Positions 1 through 7,071 of a DNA stretch of 20,153 nt are shown here, piece by piece. The position numbers and the translations under genes were made by a program. The notes beneath the pieces were generated by a model, which ran no database searches, was not told where the DNA came from, and saw nothing but the letters and a program-made list of their open reading frames with translations. Every line of letters begins with the position of its first letter. The stretch's first letter is position 1. The stretch is from JBCCSZ01 sp039199225 (lineage in GTDB: Bacteria; Bacteroidota; Bacteroidia; Chitinophagales; Saprospiraceae), in assembly GCA_039199225.1 (NCBI GenBank), contig JBCCSZ010000133.1, positions 1 through 20,153 of the forward strand, given 5' to 3'.

Positions 1-129
1 CAGCTTTCTGTTCCTGAAGAAGGTTGGATGCAGCTTGGCGGCAAGCAAGGACGGCACTCTGAACACCTAGGGTATATTTTGGCTGAGCTGCAGTTTTTAC
101 AACGCGCTTACCCTGGCCAAGAATGGTAA
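1..129 (+). CDS. paaC: Phenylacetyl-CoA epoxidase subunit PaaC, 3' end only
   Basis: Only the last 42 codons and the TAA stop are inside the window; the gene begins upstream. The readable tail contains GKQGRHSEHLGYILAE and ends in LQRAYPGQEW, the characteristic C-terminus of PaaC. PaaC is the structural, ferritin-like partner of the catalytic subunit PaaA in the multicomponent phenylacetyl-CoA 1,2-epoxidase, a cytoplasmic complex that activates the aromatic ring of phenylacetyl-CoA with O2. The next gene is paaD, the usual order in paaABCDE operons, which supports the call. No regulatory information is visible because the promoter lies outside the window. Confidence 0.9.
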   Translation, partial: QLSVPEEGWMQLGGKQGRHSEHLGYILAELQFLQRAYPGQEW

Positions 130-139
130 ATTGTTTCGA

Positions 140-628
140 ATGGAAGTTGTTGCTAAAGAGAAAATCTGGAAAGTTCTTTCCACTGTTACCGATCCGGAGG
201 TCCCTGTGCTGACCATCTTGGATCTCGGCATTGTTCGGGCAGTAAACTGCGAGCGCAATGTCCCGGAAATTGTGATCACACCCACTTACACTGGCTGTCC
301 GGCTATGAATACCATTGAAGTCAACATCAAAGCAGCTATGCAAGAGGCTGGTTATCAGCTGGTGGATGTCAAAACGATTTTGTCTCCTGCTTGGACGACC
401 GACTGGTTGAGTGAAGAGGGTAAAAGGAAACTACGGGAGTATGGCATTGCACCGCCAGTAGGTCGGGTTGATAAAAATGCTCTTCTATTGGAAGAAACGG
501 TCGTTCCTTGCCCCTTGTGCCACTCAACAGATACGGAAATGCTCAGTCAGTTTGGATCGACGGCTTGTAAGTCTCTGTATCGTTGCAAAACCTGCCTAGA
601 GCCTTTCGATTATTTTAAATGCCATTAG
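140..628 (+). CDS. paaD: Phenylacetate degradation protein PaaD (iron-sulfur assembly-type factor)
   Basis: This 162-residue protein has an N-terminal MIP18/DUF59-type domain (about residues 5-90, with TDPEVPVLTILDLG and TGCPAMNTIE). A C-terminal zinc-ribbon-like segment has C124-x2-C127 and C149-x2-C152 plus C143 and C161 and ends FDYFKCH. This layout is diagnostic of PaaD, which is thought to help mature the phenylacetyl-CoA epoxidase, probably its iron-sulfur reductase part. I chose the ATG at 140; a TTG in frame at 131, one base after the paaC stop, would add three residues (MFR) and cannot be excluded. The gap to paaC is 1-10 nt and the next gene starts 3 nt after the stop, so it is surely cotranscribed. 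Length is normal for the family. Confidence 0.92.
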   Translation: MEVVAKEKIWKVLSTVTDPEVPVLTILDLGIVRAVNCERNVPEIVITPTYTGCPAMNTIEVNIKAAMQEAGYQLVDVKTILSPAWTTDWLSEEGKRKLREYGIAPPVGRVDKNALLLEETVVPCPLCHSTDTEMLSQFGSTACKSLYRCKTCLEPFDYFKCH

Positions 629-631
629 CGC

Positions 632-1381
632 ATGCGGCCAAATTCCTTCCTGGGCTGGGTGGCCTGTTGCTTGATTGCGCTCATTTTCATCGGATGCACA
701 CAGGCTCATACCAACAAATCTTCGTCCATGGATCGACTGGTAAATGCCAAAGCCAATAAGAAAGATAAGCTGGAAAGGCTGTTACAGAAAAAAGGCTTAT
801 CGGTACAGGGCTTGGAATTGTTTCTACGGGCCTTCAAGAAAGAAGAAGTGCTGGAGGTGTGGGTGAAAGAAGCGCAACAAGCCAGTTTTCAGCTTTTAAT
901 GACTTATGCTTTTTGTAAAAATAGCGGTGGTCTTGGCCCCAAGCGGAAAGAAGGCGACCGTCAAATTCCCGAAGGTTTTTACCGCATAGATCGTTTCAAT
1001 GCCAAGAGCAAGTTTCACCTCTCCCTAGGACTCGATTACCCCAATGCATCGGATAAAGTCCGCTCCCATCGTCAACAACCAGGTAGTGATATTTTCATAC
1101 ACGGAGGTTGTCTTACCGTTGGTTGCATTCCCATTACAGATGATAAAATTGAAGAGCTGTTTGTGCTGGCCGACATGGTGCGAACCACTGGGCGCTCCCC
1201 TATTCGGGTACACATTTTTCCGTCGCGCCTTGAGAAGACGCAATTGGCAGCCTTGGTTCACAAGCATCCGGAACATGCCGACTTTTGGCAAGAGCTGCAA
1301 AAAGGCTATCTTCACTTTGAGAAATTCAAACGCATACCTCGTATCGATATTGACGATACCGGTGCTTATCTAATCCAATAA
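632..1381 (+). CDS. YafK/LdtF-like murein L,D-transpeptidase-family lipoprotein
   Basis: The 249-residue product begins with a hydrophobic signal and a lipobox-like FIGC with C22 as probable lipidated cysteine, so it is likely anchored in the envelope facing the periplasm. Residues about 72-205 form a YkuD-type catalytic domain: GGLGPKRKEGD, the active-site H157 in IHGGC, and the catalytic C165 in TVGCIPITD. The C-terminal tail (DFWQELQKGYLHFEKFKRIP) closely resembles E. coli YafK (LdtF/DpaA), which acts on the peptidoglycan-Braun lipoprotein bond rather than forming ordinary 3-3 crosslinks. Which reaction this homologue performs cannot be read from sequence. It sits 3 nt after paaD and 6 nt before paaG on the same strand, inside a phenylacetate operon, with no internal promoter or terminator seen. 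That placement is odd for a cell-wall gene. Confidence 0.88.
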   Translation: MRPNSFLGWVACCLIALIFIGCTQAHTNKSSSMDRLVNAKANKKDKLERLLQKKGLSVQGLELFLRAFKKEEVLEVWVKEAQQASFQLLMTYAFCKNSGGLGPKRKEGDRQIPEGFYRIDRFNAKSKFHLSLGLDYPNASDKVRSHRQQPGSDIFIHGGCLTVGCIPITDDKIEELFVLADMVRTTGRSPIRVHIFPSRLEKTQLAALVHKHPEHADFWQELQKGYLHFEKFKRIPRIDIDDTGAYLIQ

Positions 1382-1387
1382 AATCAA

Positions 1388-2164
1388 ATGGAAAACATCC
1401 TCTTTTCCCAGGAAGAAGGCGTCGCCCGTATTACCCTCAACCGCCCGGAAAAATACAACAGTTTCATTCGTCCAATGGCCCTGGCCTTTCAAGAACGGCT
1501 GGACCAGTGCCGGGACGATGCCAGCATTCGTGCCATATTGATCACTGGAAATGGCAAAGCTTTTTGCGCTGGTCAAGACCTCGAAGAAGCCACCGACCCT
1601 CAAGGTCCTGGCATTGGAAAGATCGTAGCAGAGCATTACAACCCCATTATTCAGCGGATCAGAAACATCGAAAAGCCCGTCGTAGCTGCCGTCAATGGTG
1701 TAGCTGCAGGCGCAGGTGCCAATATCGCTTTGGCTTGCGACATCACATTGGCCACTGAGTCGGCTTCCTTCATCCAAGCTTTTAGCAAAATTGGCTTGAT
1801 TCCAGATAGTGGCGGCACCTTTTTTCTGCCGCGCATCATCGGCATCCAAAGAGCGAGTGCCTTGGCCATGCTGGGAAACAAAGTTTCTGCCAAAGAGGCA
1901 GCCGACATGGGTATGATTTACCGCAGTATTGCAGATGAAGATTTTGAGTCGGAGGTGTCAAAAATAGCAAAGCGATTGGCTTCTATGCCTACGAAGGGCA
2001 TTGGACTGACCAAGCGGCTGTTCAATCAGTCGATGCACAACTCCCTGGAACAACAACTTGAGCAGGAAGAGGCACTGCAAATCGAGGCAGCCAATTCCCA
2101 CGATTATAAAGAGGGGGTCGACGCATTTCTGGAAAAGCGCAAACCTGTATTTAAGGGATATTGA
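1388..2164 (+). CDS. paaG: 1,2-epoxyphenylacetyl-CoA isomerase PaaG (crotonase family)
   Basis: This 258-residue crotonase-fold enzyme has the CoA/oxyanion-hole segments AFCAGQDL (58-65) and NGVAAGAGANIALACD (103-118), and the motif FSKIGLIPDSGGT with Asp140. That aspartate matches the catalytic Asp of PaaG isomerases; ordinary enoyl-CoA hydratases carry glutamates. PaaG converts the ring epoxide into a seven-membered oxepin-CoA and can also shift double bonds later in the pathway. It ends KPVFKGY, as many crotonases do (...PxFxGR/Y). It starts 6 nt after the L,D-transpeptidase gene and is followed by paaH after 40 nt, so the order paaC-D-(ldt)-G-H reads as one operon. A role in general beta-oxidation is possible but less likely given the neighbours. 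Confidence 0.9.
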   Translation: MENILFSQEEGVARITLNRPEKYNSFIRPMALAFQERLDQCRDDASIRAILITGNGKAFCAGQDLEEATDPQGPGIGKIVAEHYNPIIQRIRNIEKPVVAAVNGVAAGAGANIALACDITLATESASFIQAFSKIGLIPDSGGTFFLPRIIGIQRASALAMLGNKVSAKEAADMGMIYRSIADEDFESEVSKIAKRLASMPTKGIGLTKRLFNQSMHNSLEQQLEQEEALQIEAANSHDYKEGVDAFLEKRKPVFKGY

Positions 2165-2204
2165 TTTTGTCCTCAAGCATTTAATCTCCAAAAAAAATCA
2201 CAAC

Positions 2205-3380
2205 ATGACTATAGGTGTAATTGGCTCTGGCTCTATGGGAGCTGGTATTGCCCAGGTAGCAGCGACTGCCGGCCACGAGGTACAATTGTACGACAACAAT
2301 CCCGAAGCTCTTGAGCGGGCCGCCAAAAAGCTACAAGCCATTTTGAATCGCTTGGTGGAAAAGGGCCGAATGGACGATGCGACTGCCAAAAGCATCTTCG
2401 GACGCATTCACCTCGCAACCGATTTATCGGCCTTCTCAGACTGTGGTCTGGTCATCGAAGCCATCATCGAAAATCTGGATATTAAAAAGGCTGTCTTTCA
2501 GCAGTTGGAAAGCATCGTTTCGGCAGATTGTATTTTAGCCAGCAATACCTCCTCCCTTCCCATCGCCGCTATCGCGGCTGCCTGCCAAAAATCCGAGCGC
2601 GTTTTGGGTATCCATTTTTTCAATCCTGCTCCCCTGATGAAGCTCGTGGAAATCATTCCGGCTGTGCAAACTGCAGCGGAGATCACCACCCAAGCCAAGT
2701 CCATGATCGAGAGCTGGGGCAAATTGGCTGTATTGGCCAAAGACACACCGGGCTTCATTGTCAATCGCATCGCTCGTCCGTTTTATGGCGAAGCTTTGCG
2801 CATCTTGGAGGAAGGCATTGCCGATGCCGCAACCATCGACTGGGCCATGAAGACCATCGGCGGTTTCCGGATGGGACCATTCCAATTGATGGACTACATT
2901 GGAAACGATATTAACTACACCGTTACTGAAACTGTCTTCAAAGCCTTCTACTACGATCCGCGCTACAAACCTGCCTTCACGCAGAAGCGTATGATGGAGG
3001 CTGGTTTCCTAGGACGCAAAAGTGGCCGTGGGTATTATCAATATGGAGAGGGGGCTGCTAATCCATCTCCTGATGAAAATCAACAGCTGGGCGAGCGCAT
3101 TGTATCGCGTATCGTGTTGATGCTCATTAACGAGGCAGCCGATGCCTTGTTCTGGCAGGTGGCCAGTCGGGAAGATATTGAGTTGGCCATGACCAAAGGC
3201 GTCAACTATCCAAAAGGCTTGCTTCAATGGGCCGATGAGTGGGGCATTCAGCATTGTGTGGACCAAATGGATGCGCTTCACAAGGAATATTTGGAAGATC
3301 GCTATCGCTGTAGCCCTCTTTTACGGCGAATGGCGCACAGCAAAAAGACCTTCTTTGATACAAGTTTGGCATCTTCCTAA
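2205..3380 (+). CDS. paaH: 3-hydroxyacyl-CoA dehydrogenase PaaH
   Basis: The protein has 391 residues from the ATG at 2205. An in-frame ATG at 2058 lies inside paaG and is rejected because the Rossmann fold starts immediately at MTIGVIGSGSMGAGIA. The NAD-binding GSGSMG motif (7-12) is followed by the dehydrogenase catalytic set S116, H137 (GIHFFNPAP), E149 (KLVEI) and N187 (GFIVNRI), with the spacing known from 3-hydroxyacyl-CoA dehydrogenases. A second C-terminal 3HCDH helical domain (about 290-385) makes it longer than the 280-residue fermentative butyryl type and more like PaaH, which oxidises 3-hydroxyadipyl-CoA to 3-oxoadipyl-CoA with NAD+. It is the last gene of the operon here; paaE, paaF, paaJ and paaZ are not in the window. 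Confidence 0.88.
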   Translation: MTIGVIGSGSMGAGIAQVAATAGHEVQLYDNNPEALERAAKKLQAILNRLVEKGRMDDATAKSIFGRIHLATDLSAFSDCGLVIEAIIENLDIKKAVFQQLESIVSADCILASNTSSLPIAAIAAACQKSERVLGIHFFNPAPLMKLVEIIPAVQTAAEITTQAKSMIESWGKLAVLAKDTPGFIVNRIARPFYGEALRILEEGIADAATIDWAMKTIGGFRMGPFQLMDYIGNDINYTVTETVFKAFYYDPRYKPAFTQKRMMEAGFLGRKSGRGYYQYGEGAANPSPDENQQLGERIVSRIVLMLINEAADALFWQVASREDIELAMTKGVNYPKGLLQWADEWGIQHCVDQMDALHKEYLEDRYRCSPLLRRMAHSKKTFFDTSLASS

Positions 3381-3411
3381 AGGCATTGGATTGATCTATT
3401 TTTCCTTTTAG

Positions 3412-3455
3412 TGACAAAATGGCATCTATTTTTAAACAAAGATGTCATTTTGTCA
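3412..3455 (+). promoter_or_regulatory. Long imperfect palindrome built from two TGNCA-N3-TGNCA elements, between paaH and hsp20
   Basis: Two 16-base arms, 3412-3427 and 3440-3455, are reverse complements with one mismatch and are separated by 12 A/T-rich bases. Each arm contains a 13-base element of form TGNCA-NNN-TGNCA: TGACAAAATGGCA at 3412-3424 and TGTCATTTTGTCA at 3443-3455. TCCTCTTTTT follows, so as RNA this could also end the paa transcript. The repeated short element inside each arm argues equally for a DNA-level operator for the heat-shock gene downstream. The two readings are not exclusive. Only the repeats are directly seen. Confidence 0.6.
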
Positions 3456-3473
3456 TCCTCTTTTTAAGTTTTT

Positions 3474-3500
3474 ATGCCAGTTTGGCTTCAAAACTGGCAT
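3474..3500 (+). promoter_or_regulatory. Perfect 10-base inverted repeat upstream of hsp20
   Basis: ATGCCAGTTT (3474-3483) and AAACTGGCAT (3491-3500) are perfect inverted repeats around a 7-base loop. The left arm plus the loop forms TGCCAGTTTGGCT (3475-3487), one base from the TGNCA-N3-TGNCA pattern of the two upstream elements, 32 bases after the second. It lies 64 bases before the hsp20 start, so it could be an operator or a hairpin in the 5' UTR. There is no poly-T tract, so it is not a typical terminator. It does not match CIRCE, the HrcA operator. Confidence 0.5.
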
Positions 3501-3564
3501 GGTACGGCGATTGATGGTACCTAAGCGTCTTTCAATTTTAAAAAACTTAAAAACTAAATAGATC

Positions 3565-4002
3565 ATGACATTGATGAAAGTAAATCCAAGAAACAAAAGT
3601 GTATTCAATCATTTCGACAACTTGTTGAATGAATTTTTTAACGATGGCATCCGTACCCACGCTTCTGCCATCAATGGCAACTTACCTTTCAATCTCTTTG
3701 AAACAGCGAATGGTTTCCAGTTGGAGTTGGCAGTTCCTGGCTTGACGAAAGAGGACATCGACATCAACGTGGATAAGGACCTTTTGAAAGTTTCTGCAAA
3801 GAAAGAAGTACAGAAGCTAGAGGGGCAAAAAGTATTGCGTCGCAATTTTGGTGGCTACCAATTTGCTAAGAGTTTTCATCTTCCAGAAAGTGTAGATACT
3901 GATAAAATTACGGCGACCTTCAAAGATGGTGTGTTGACCATTGAGTTGGCTAAGAAAGAGGCAGCAGTTGAGAAACCTGCCCGGACCATCGAGATTGCAT
4001 AA
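3565..4002 (+). CDS. Small heat-shock protein, Hsp20/alpha-crystallin family
   Basis: The 145-residue product has the three-part layout of small heat-shock proteins: a short N-terminal arm (FNHFDNLLNEFFNDG), an alpha-crystallin domain at about residues 33-130 (GFQLELAVPGLTKEDIDINV, and the terminal FKDGVLTIELAKKE), and a C-terminal tail with IEI, the I-x-I motif that docks into neighbouring subunits. Such proteins form cytoplasmic oligomers that hold unfolding proteins without ATP. It is flanked by palindromes upstream and a strong terminator downstream, so it is probably transcribed alone. A second ATG at 3574 (MKVNPRN) is an alternative start. The upstream array suggests stress regulation, but the factor cannot be named. 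Confidence 0.93.
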   Translation: MTLMKVNPRNKSVFNHFDNLLNEFFNDGIRTHASAINGNLPFNLFETANGFQLELAVPGLTKEDIDINVDKDLLKVSAKKEVQKLEGQKVLRRNFGGYQFAKSFHLPESVDTDKITATFKDGVLTIELAKKEAAVEKPARTIEIA

Positions 4003-4092
4003 GCAGTCCCAAACTAAAAGGCAATCATAGTTTACGCATAAGGTTAAGTTAAGATATAGTAATATAGGGTTTTAGGTGTTTTTATTAGAAGA

Positions 4093-4127
4093 AGGCCGGA
4101 GTTAGAACAACTCCGGCCTCTTTTTTT
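4093..4127 (+). terminator. Rho-independent terminator after hsp20
   Basis: An 11-base perfect stem, AGGCCGGAGTT (4093-4103) and AACTCCGGCCT (4109-4119), encloses a 5-base loop and is followed by CTTTTTTTAT. It lies 90 bases after the hsp20 stop. On the opposite strand the same hairpin lies downstream of the convergent transglycosylase gene but is followed by a weaker T-rich stretch, so it may work in both directions. Confidence 0.92.
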
Positions 4128-4164
4128 ATGCTTATTTTTTTGTGTCACAGACGAAATGCCTCTC

Positions 4165-5607
4165 TTACTTTTCGCCGACAATGAGGCGGCTTCCAGGCTT
4201 GAGTTGCTGACCTTCTTTGATGTTGTTGAGTCGAAGTAAGTCTTCCAATATCAGCTTGGGATACTGGTCGGCAACATCTTTGAGGCTCTCGCGACGGCGC
4301 AATTGGTGGTAGATGTATTTGTCTTTTTTACCAATTTTGGGCAGGCGGTAGCGCTTGCCGATGTAGCGGGCGTCAGACTTGTACTTTGGCAATGCGGGGT
4401 ATTGATTAGCCTTTGAAGACTGGGCAAAGGGAAGGACGTCCGGCAGTGGCATGGGCAGCAAATCCACGGCGCTTACCTTGAGTATGAAGAAAGTAAGTCG
4501 TTGCCCCCTTCTGAGTGTTTCATTTTCGAGGCGATTCCAATCCCGAATATCTTTGACTTTGCAGTTGTACTTTTCTGCCAGTTGTGCCATTGTTTCATTG
4601 CCTCTGACGACGTAAGTGGTGCGATTGAAGCTGTTGTTATAGATGGCATCTGCAGGTTTGTAGATGCTTTGCGCGCCTAGGCGGTTTCGGCTTGCATCGG
4701 GGCGGCCGAGATAGTTCATTAGGGAAGCCATGCGGTGTGCTGGTAGTCGCAGATAGTTGCCTTTGCTATTGGTTGGCAGGAACCGCTGCTTGTAAGAAGG
4801 ATTCAGGTCTTCTATGAGGTCCATGCGGGTTCCAGTAATTTCAGAGATGGTCTGAAAGCTGATGCGTTGGTAAATCTTTGTGGTTTCGGTATACCTCATA
4901 TCCACATCCGAAGGAATGGGGTCGAGCAGGTGGTGATGGTGAAAATTGATGATGTAAGTGGCAGCAATGAAAGCTGGCACATAGGCGCGGGTTTCTGCAG
5001 GCAGGTAGCGACGGATGCGCCAGAAATTTTTGCTGCGGCCTCTTTTGATGGCTCGGTTGACACGTCCAGGGCCACCGTTGTAAGCCGCCAAGACAAGTGA
5101 CCAGTCACCATACTTTTTGTACAAGCGACCCAAGTATTTCAGTGCGGCCTCTGTTGATTTCGTAGGGTCTTTCCGCTCATCGACCAAAGAGTTAATCTTC
5201 AGGCCGTATTCTCTACCAGTGGGAGGCATAAATTGCCAAAGACCAACTGCCCCAGAGCGCGAGACGGCCCGTGGGTTCAAGGCGGATTCGACCACTGGAA
5301 GATATTTCAAATCAACAGGGAGATTTTTCTGCTTCAGATAATGCTCGAACAATGGGAAATAAACATCCATCTGGCCGAGCATCCGCTCTGTTTTATCTCT
5401 TTTTTTGACTGTGTAAGTATTGATATAGCTTTTTACAATCCGATCGAAGCGAGGAGGAATCACCTTGTTCCGAACGCTTCGGATGCGGTTGAGTAGCTCC
5501 GCGTCTGTAAAAGTGGGTATGTTGGAAGTGGTGTAGTCTTGCTGCTGTGCAAAGATGCCCGAACTGCCAAGAACAAGCAGCAAAAGTGTCAAAAACCGTT
5601 TTTTCAT
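4165..5607 (-). CDS. Secreted lytic transglycosylase with LysM domains (MltD-like)
   Basis: The protein has 480 residues from the ATG at 5607, which opens a clean signal peptide (MKKRFLTLLLLVLGSSGIFAQ). Upstream in-frame starts at 5628 (ATG) and 5643 (TTG) would lengthen it by 7 or 12 residues. The SLT lytic transglycosylase domain spans about 85-225: catalytic Glu107 in VVESALNP, GLWQFM (122-127) and AYNGGPG (175-181). Two LysM-type peptidoglycan-binding regions follow, about 330-375 (TYVVRGNETMAQLAEKYNCK) and 432-478. Enzymes of this type cut glycan strands with formation of 1,6-anhydro-muramic acid ends. A paralogue lies immediately upstream on the same strand. A TACTTTTG box at 5781-5788 could be its promoter. 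Confidence 0.9.
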   Translation of the reverse strand: MKKRFLTLLLLVLGSSGIFAQQQDYTTSNIPTFTDAELLNRIRSVRNKVIPPRFDRIVKSYINTYTVKKRDKTERMLGQMDVYFPLFEHYLKQKNLPVDLKYLPVVESALNPRAVSRSGAVGLWQFMPPTGREYGLKINSLVDERKDPTKSTEAALKYLGRLYKKYGDWSLVLAAYNGGPGRVNRAIKRGRSKNFWRIRRYLPAETRAYVPAFIAATYIINFHHHHLLDPIPSDVDMRYTETTKIYQRISFQTISEITGTRMDLIEDLNPSYKQRFLPTNSKGNYLRLPAHRMASLMNYLGRPDASRNRLGAQSIYKPADAIYNNSFNRTTYVVRGNETMAQLAEKYNCKVKDIRDWNRLENETLRRGQRLTFFILKVSAVDLLPMPLPDVLPFAQSSKANQYPALPKYKSDARYIGKRYRLPKIGKKDKYIYHQLRRRESLKDVADQYPKLILEDLLRLNNIKEGQQLKPGSRLIVGEK

Positions 5608-5923
5608 AACAAATAGTGCGTTTTTCATTTTTTGTTCATTCAACTGAGCAATGAATCAATCCACAGGGAGAGATTCTGTCTTGTTTCTTTAATGGGAAAG
5701 AGTGCAAAGCAAGCTAGTTGATCGTATGTATCCGGATTTTTACAGTAAGTTTCGCCAAAGAGTAAAAGGCAAATAGAGTGCAAAAGTATTAAACTTTAAC
5801 GCAAAAAGCTACCTTCGATTATATCAACAACTGTTCCAGTAGACGGTTTAACATTTTTTTTGGTTTTACAAGTCATTCATTTACTGTTGATTACACTTAT
5901 ATTTATTTGTTAATTAAATTATA
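5608..5923. other. Intergenic region between the two lytic transglycosylase genes
   Basis: No ORF of convincing length was seen in these 316 bases. The stretch 5840-5930 is very A/T-rich and directly follows the stop of the upstream transglycosylase, but no GC-rich hairpin with a T-run was found, so no terminator is called. The only recognisable signal is a -7-like box at 5781-5788 on the minus strand. Confidence 0.6.
5781..5788 (-). promoter_or_regulatory. Putative Bacteroidota -7 box (TACTTTTG) for the LysM transglycosylase
   Basis: CAAAAGTA on the given strand reads TACTTTTG on the minus strand, an exact match to TAnnTTTG. It is about 150-175 bases before the candidate start codons, implying a long 5' UTR. 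No TTG at the usual -33 spacing is clear. Confidence 0.4.
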
Positions 5924-6874
5924 TCAATTTAATCTATTTGTTGGCTTGTAACCCATGAATTCGATGGGTACAGCTTCAATGGAGCCGATTTTGGGCAGCA
6001 CAATGCTGTAGCCTTTCGCGCTAGGAGGAATGACTTTTCGCTTAAAATTAGGATTGAATTTCTCAATGATGGCCTTGGGAACACCTGTCTCTTTAGCGAT
6101 TTGACTAAAAGTTTTTCGCTTGAATATCTTGATACTTTGGGTCAGCATCAGATCATAATCGGGATATTTAGGGCGAATGTCGTAAAACATGTAATAAGTC
6201 ATAACATATTTGACGGCGATGAATTTTTGCACATAACCCTGTGTTTCCTTTGGTAGATGCTTTTTGATCCGCCAAAAGTTTTTGCTCTTTGCCTTCCGAA
6301 TGGCTTTGTTGACATTGCCCGGCCCACAGTTGTAAGCGGCAATGGCCAGGGTCCAATCCTGATAGCGGTCGAACAGTTCGCTTAGATAGCGGGCCGCAGC
6401 GTCTGAAGCTTTGTGTACATCAAAGCGCTCGTCTACGTAATTGTTGATTTGCAAACCAAACAACCGGCCGGTCTTAGGCATGAACTGCCACAAACCGCCA
6501 GCCCCTTTGGGCGACCTGGCCCTCGGATCAAGGTGGGATTCTATGACCGAGAGGAACTTCATCTCTGTTGGAATGTCGTATTTCCGGATGTAGTGATCGT
6601 ATATCGGAAAGTAGATCGCGCTTTGACCCAGTATCCGTTCTGTTGTCATTCGGCCCGGTCCAAATAGGTAGCTGTTGATCAATCTTTTGACGGTTCGGTT
6701 GAATTGCATGTCTACGCCATGCTCTATGCTGAGAAGTCTCTCTTGCACTATTTTCTTAGAGTATCGAGGCGTTCTATACTTTTTTTGAGGCGGATCATCT
6801 GCTGAATAGTTAGCGTAACAAAAGCTGTTGGCTATCAGCAAACAGCCTAAAATCAATGATAAATAGTGTTTCAT
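5924..6874 (-). CDS. Lytic transglycosylase without classical LysM repeats (MltD-like paralogue)
   Basis: The 316-residue protein starts with a signal peptide (MKHYLSLILGCLLIANSFCYA) and carries an SLT domain with catalytic Glu112 in VIESHLDP, GLWQFM (127-132) and AYNCGPG (180-186). The order of motifs and flanking segments (ERILGQ..YFP..., NFWRI, LP.ET..YV..FIA) matches the neighbouring 480-residue enzyme, so the two are paralogues. This one stops after a single degenerate LysM-like stretch (TFSQIAKETGVPKAIIEKFN) and lacks the two distinct C-terminal LysM regions. It should cut peptidoglycan glycan strands in the periplasm. Its ATG shares the A of a TAA stop belonging to a possible small ORF that in turn overlaps gatA, so it may be read from the pheS-hisS-gatA transcript. 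No promoter was seen directly upstream. Confidence 0.9.
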   Translation of the reverse strand: MKHYLSLILGCLLIANSFCYANYSADDPPQKKYRTPRYSKKIVQERLLSIEHGVDMQFNRTVKRLINSYLFGPGRMTTERILGQSAIYFPIYDHYIRKYDIPTEMKFLSVIESHLDPRARSPKGAGGLWQFMPKTGRLFGLQINNYVDERFDVHKASDAAARYLSELFDRYQDWTLAIAAYNCGPGNVNKAIRKAKSKNFWRIKKHLPKETQGYVQKFIAVKYVMTYYMFYDIRPKYPDYDLMLTQSIKIFKRKTFSQIAKETGVPKAIIEKFNPNFKRKVIPPSAKGYSIVLPKIGSIEAVPIEFMGYKPTNRLN

Positions 6875-7071
6875 TAGATCGTTTGGATCGTTCTATACCA
6901 TCGCATCGGATGGTGTGTGCAAATAGGGTCAGAATTTCTAAAACCTGTTGTTTTACAAGCTTTTATAGACGATGGGGGAACAGCTGCATCTGTAGCTGTG
7001 GGTGCGTAAGAAAAGGAGGTAATCTGAATATTTAAAGGCTCATTGATCACTTCCCAATAGTCAATATTCAT
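6874..7071 (-). CDS. Possible 65-residue coupled small ORF between gatA and the transglycosylase
   Basis: I do not recognise the product. The ORF begins MNIDYWEVINEPLNIQ and contains ITSFSYAPTATDA; no signal peptide or membrane segment is evident. The interest is its position: its ATG overlaps the gatA stop as ATGA (7068-7071), and its stop overlaps the ATG of the downstream transglycosylase as TAATG (6872-6876), filling the 193-base gap. Such exact overlaps are typical of translational coupling but can arise by chance. A 6-base inverted repeat (6897-6902 with 6909-6914) lies near its 3' end. ITSFSY faintly recalls a RapZ C-domain segment, but the match is too short to use. It may simply be noncoding spacer. 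Confidence 0.3.
   Translation of the reverse strand: MNIDYWEVINEPLNIQITSFSYAPTATDAAVPPSSIKACKTTGFRNSDPICTHHPMRWYRTIQTI

Noticed and set aside
2058..2204. Extension of paaH upstream to an ATG at 2058
   Set aside because: It would lie within paaG and add 49 residues before a Rossmann motif that normally starts at the N-terminus.
3474..3500. CIRCE/HrcA operator upstream of hsp20
   Set aside because: The arms (ATGCCAGTTT/AAACTGGCAT) do not match TTAGCACTC-N9-GAGTGCTAA.
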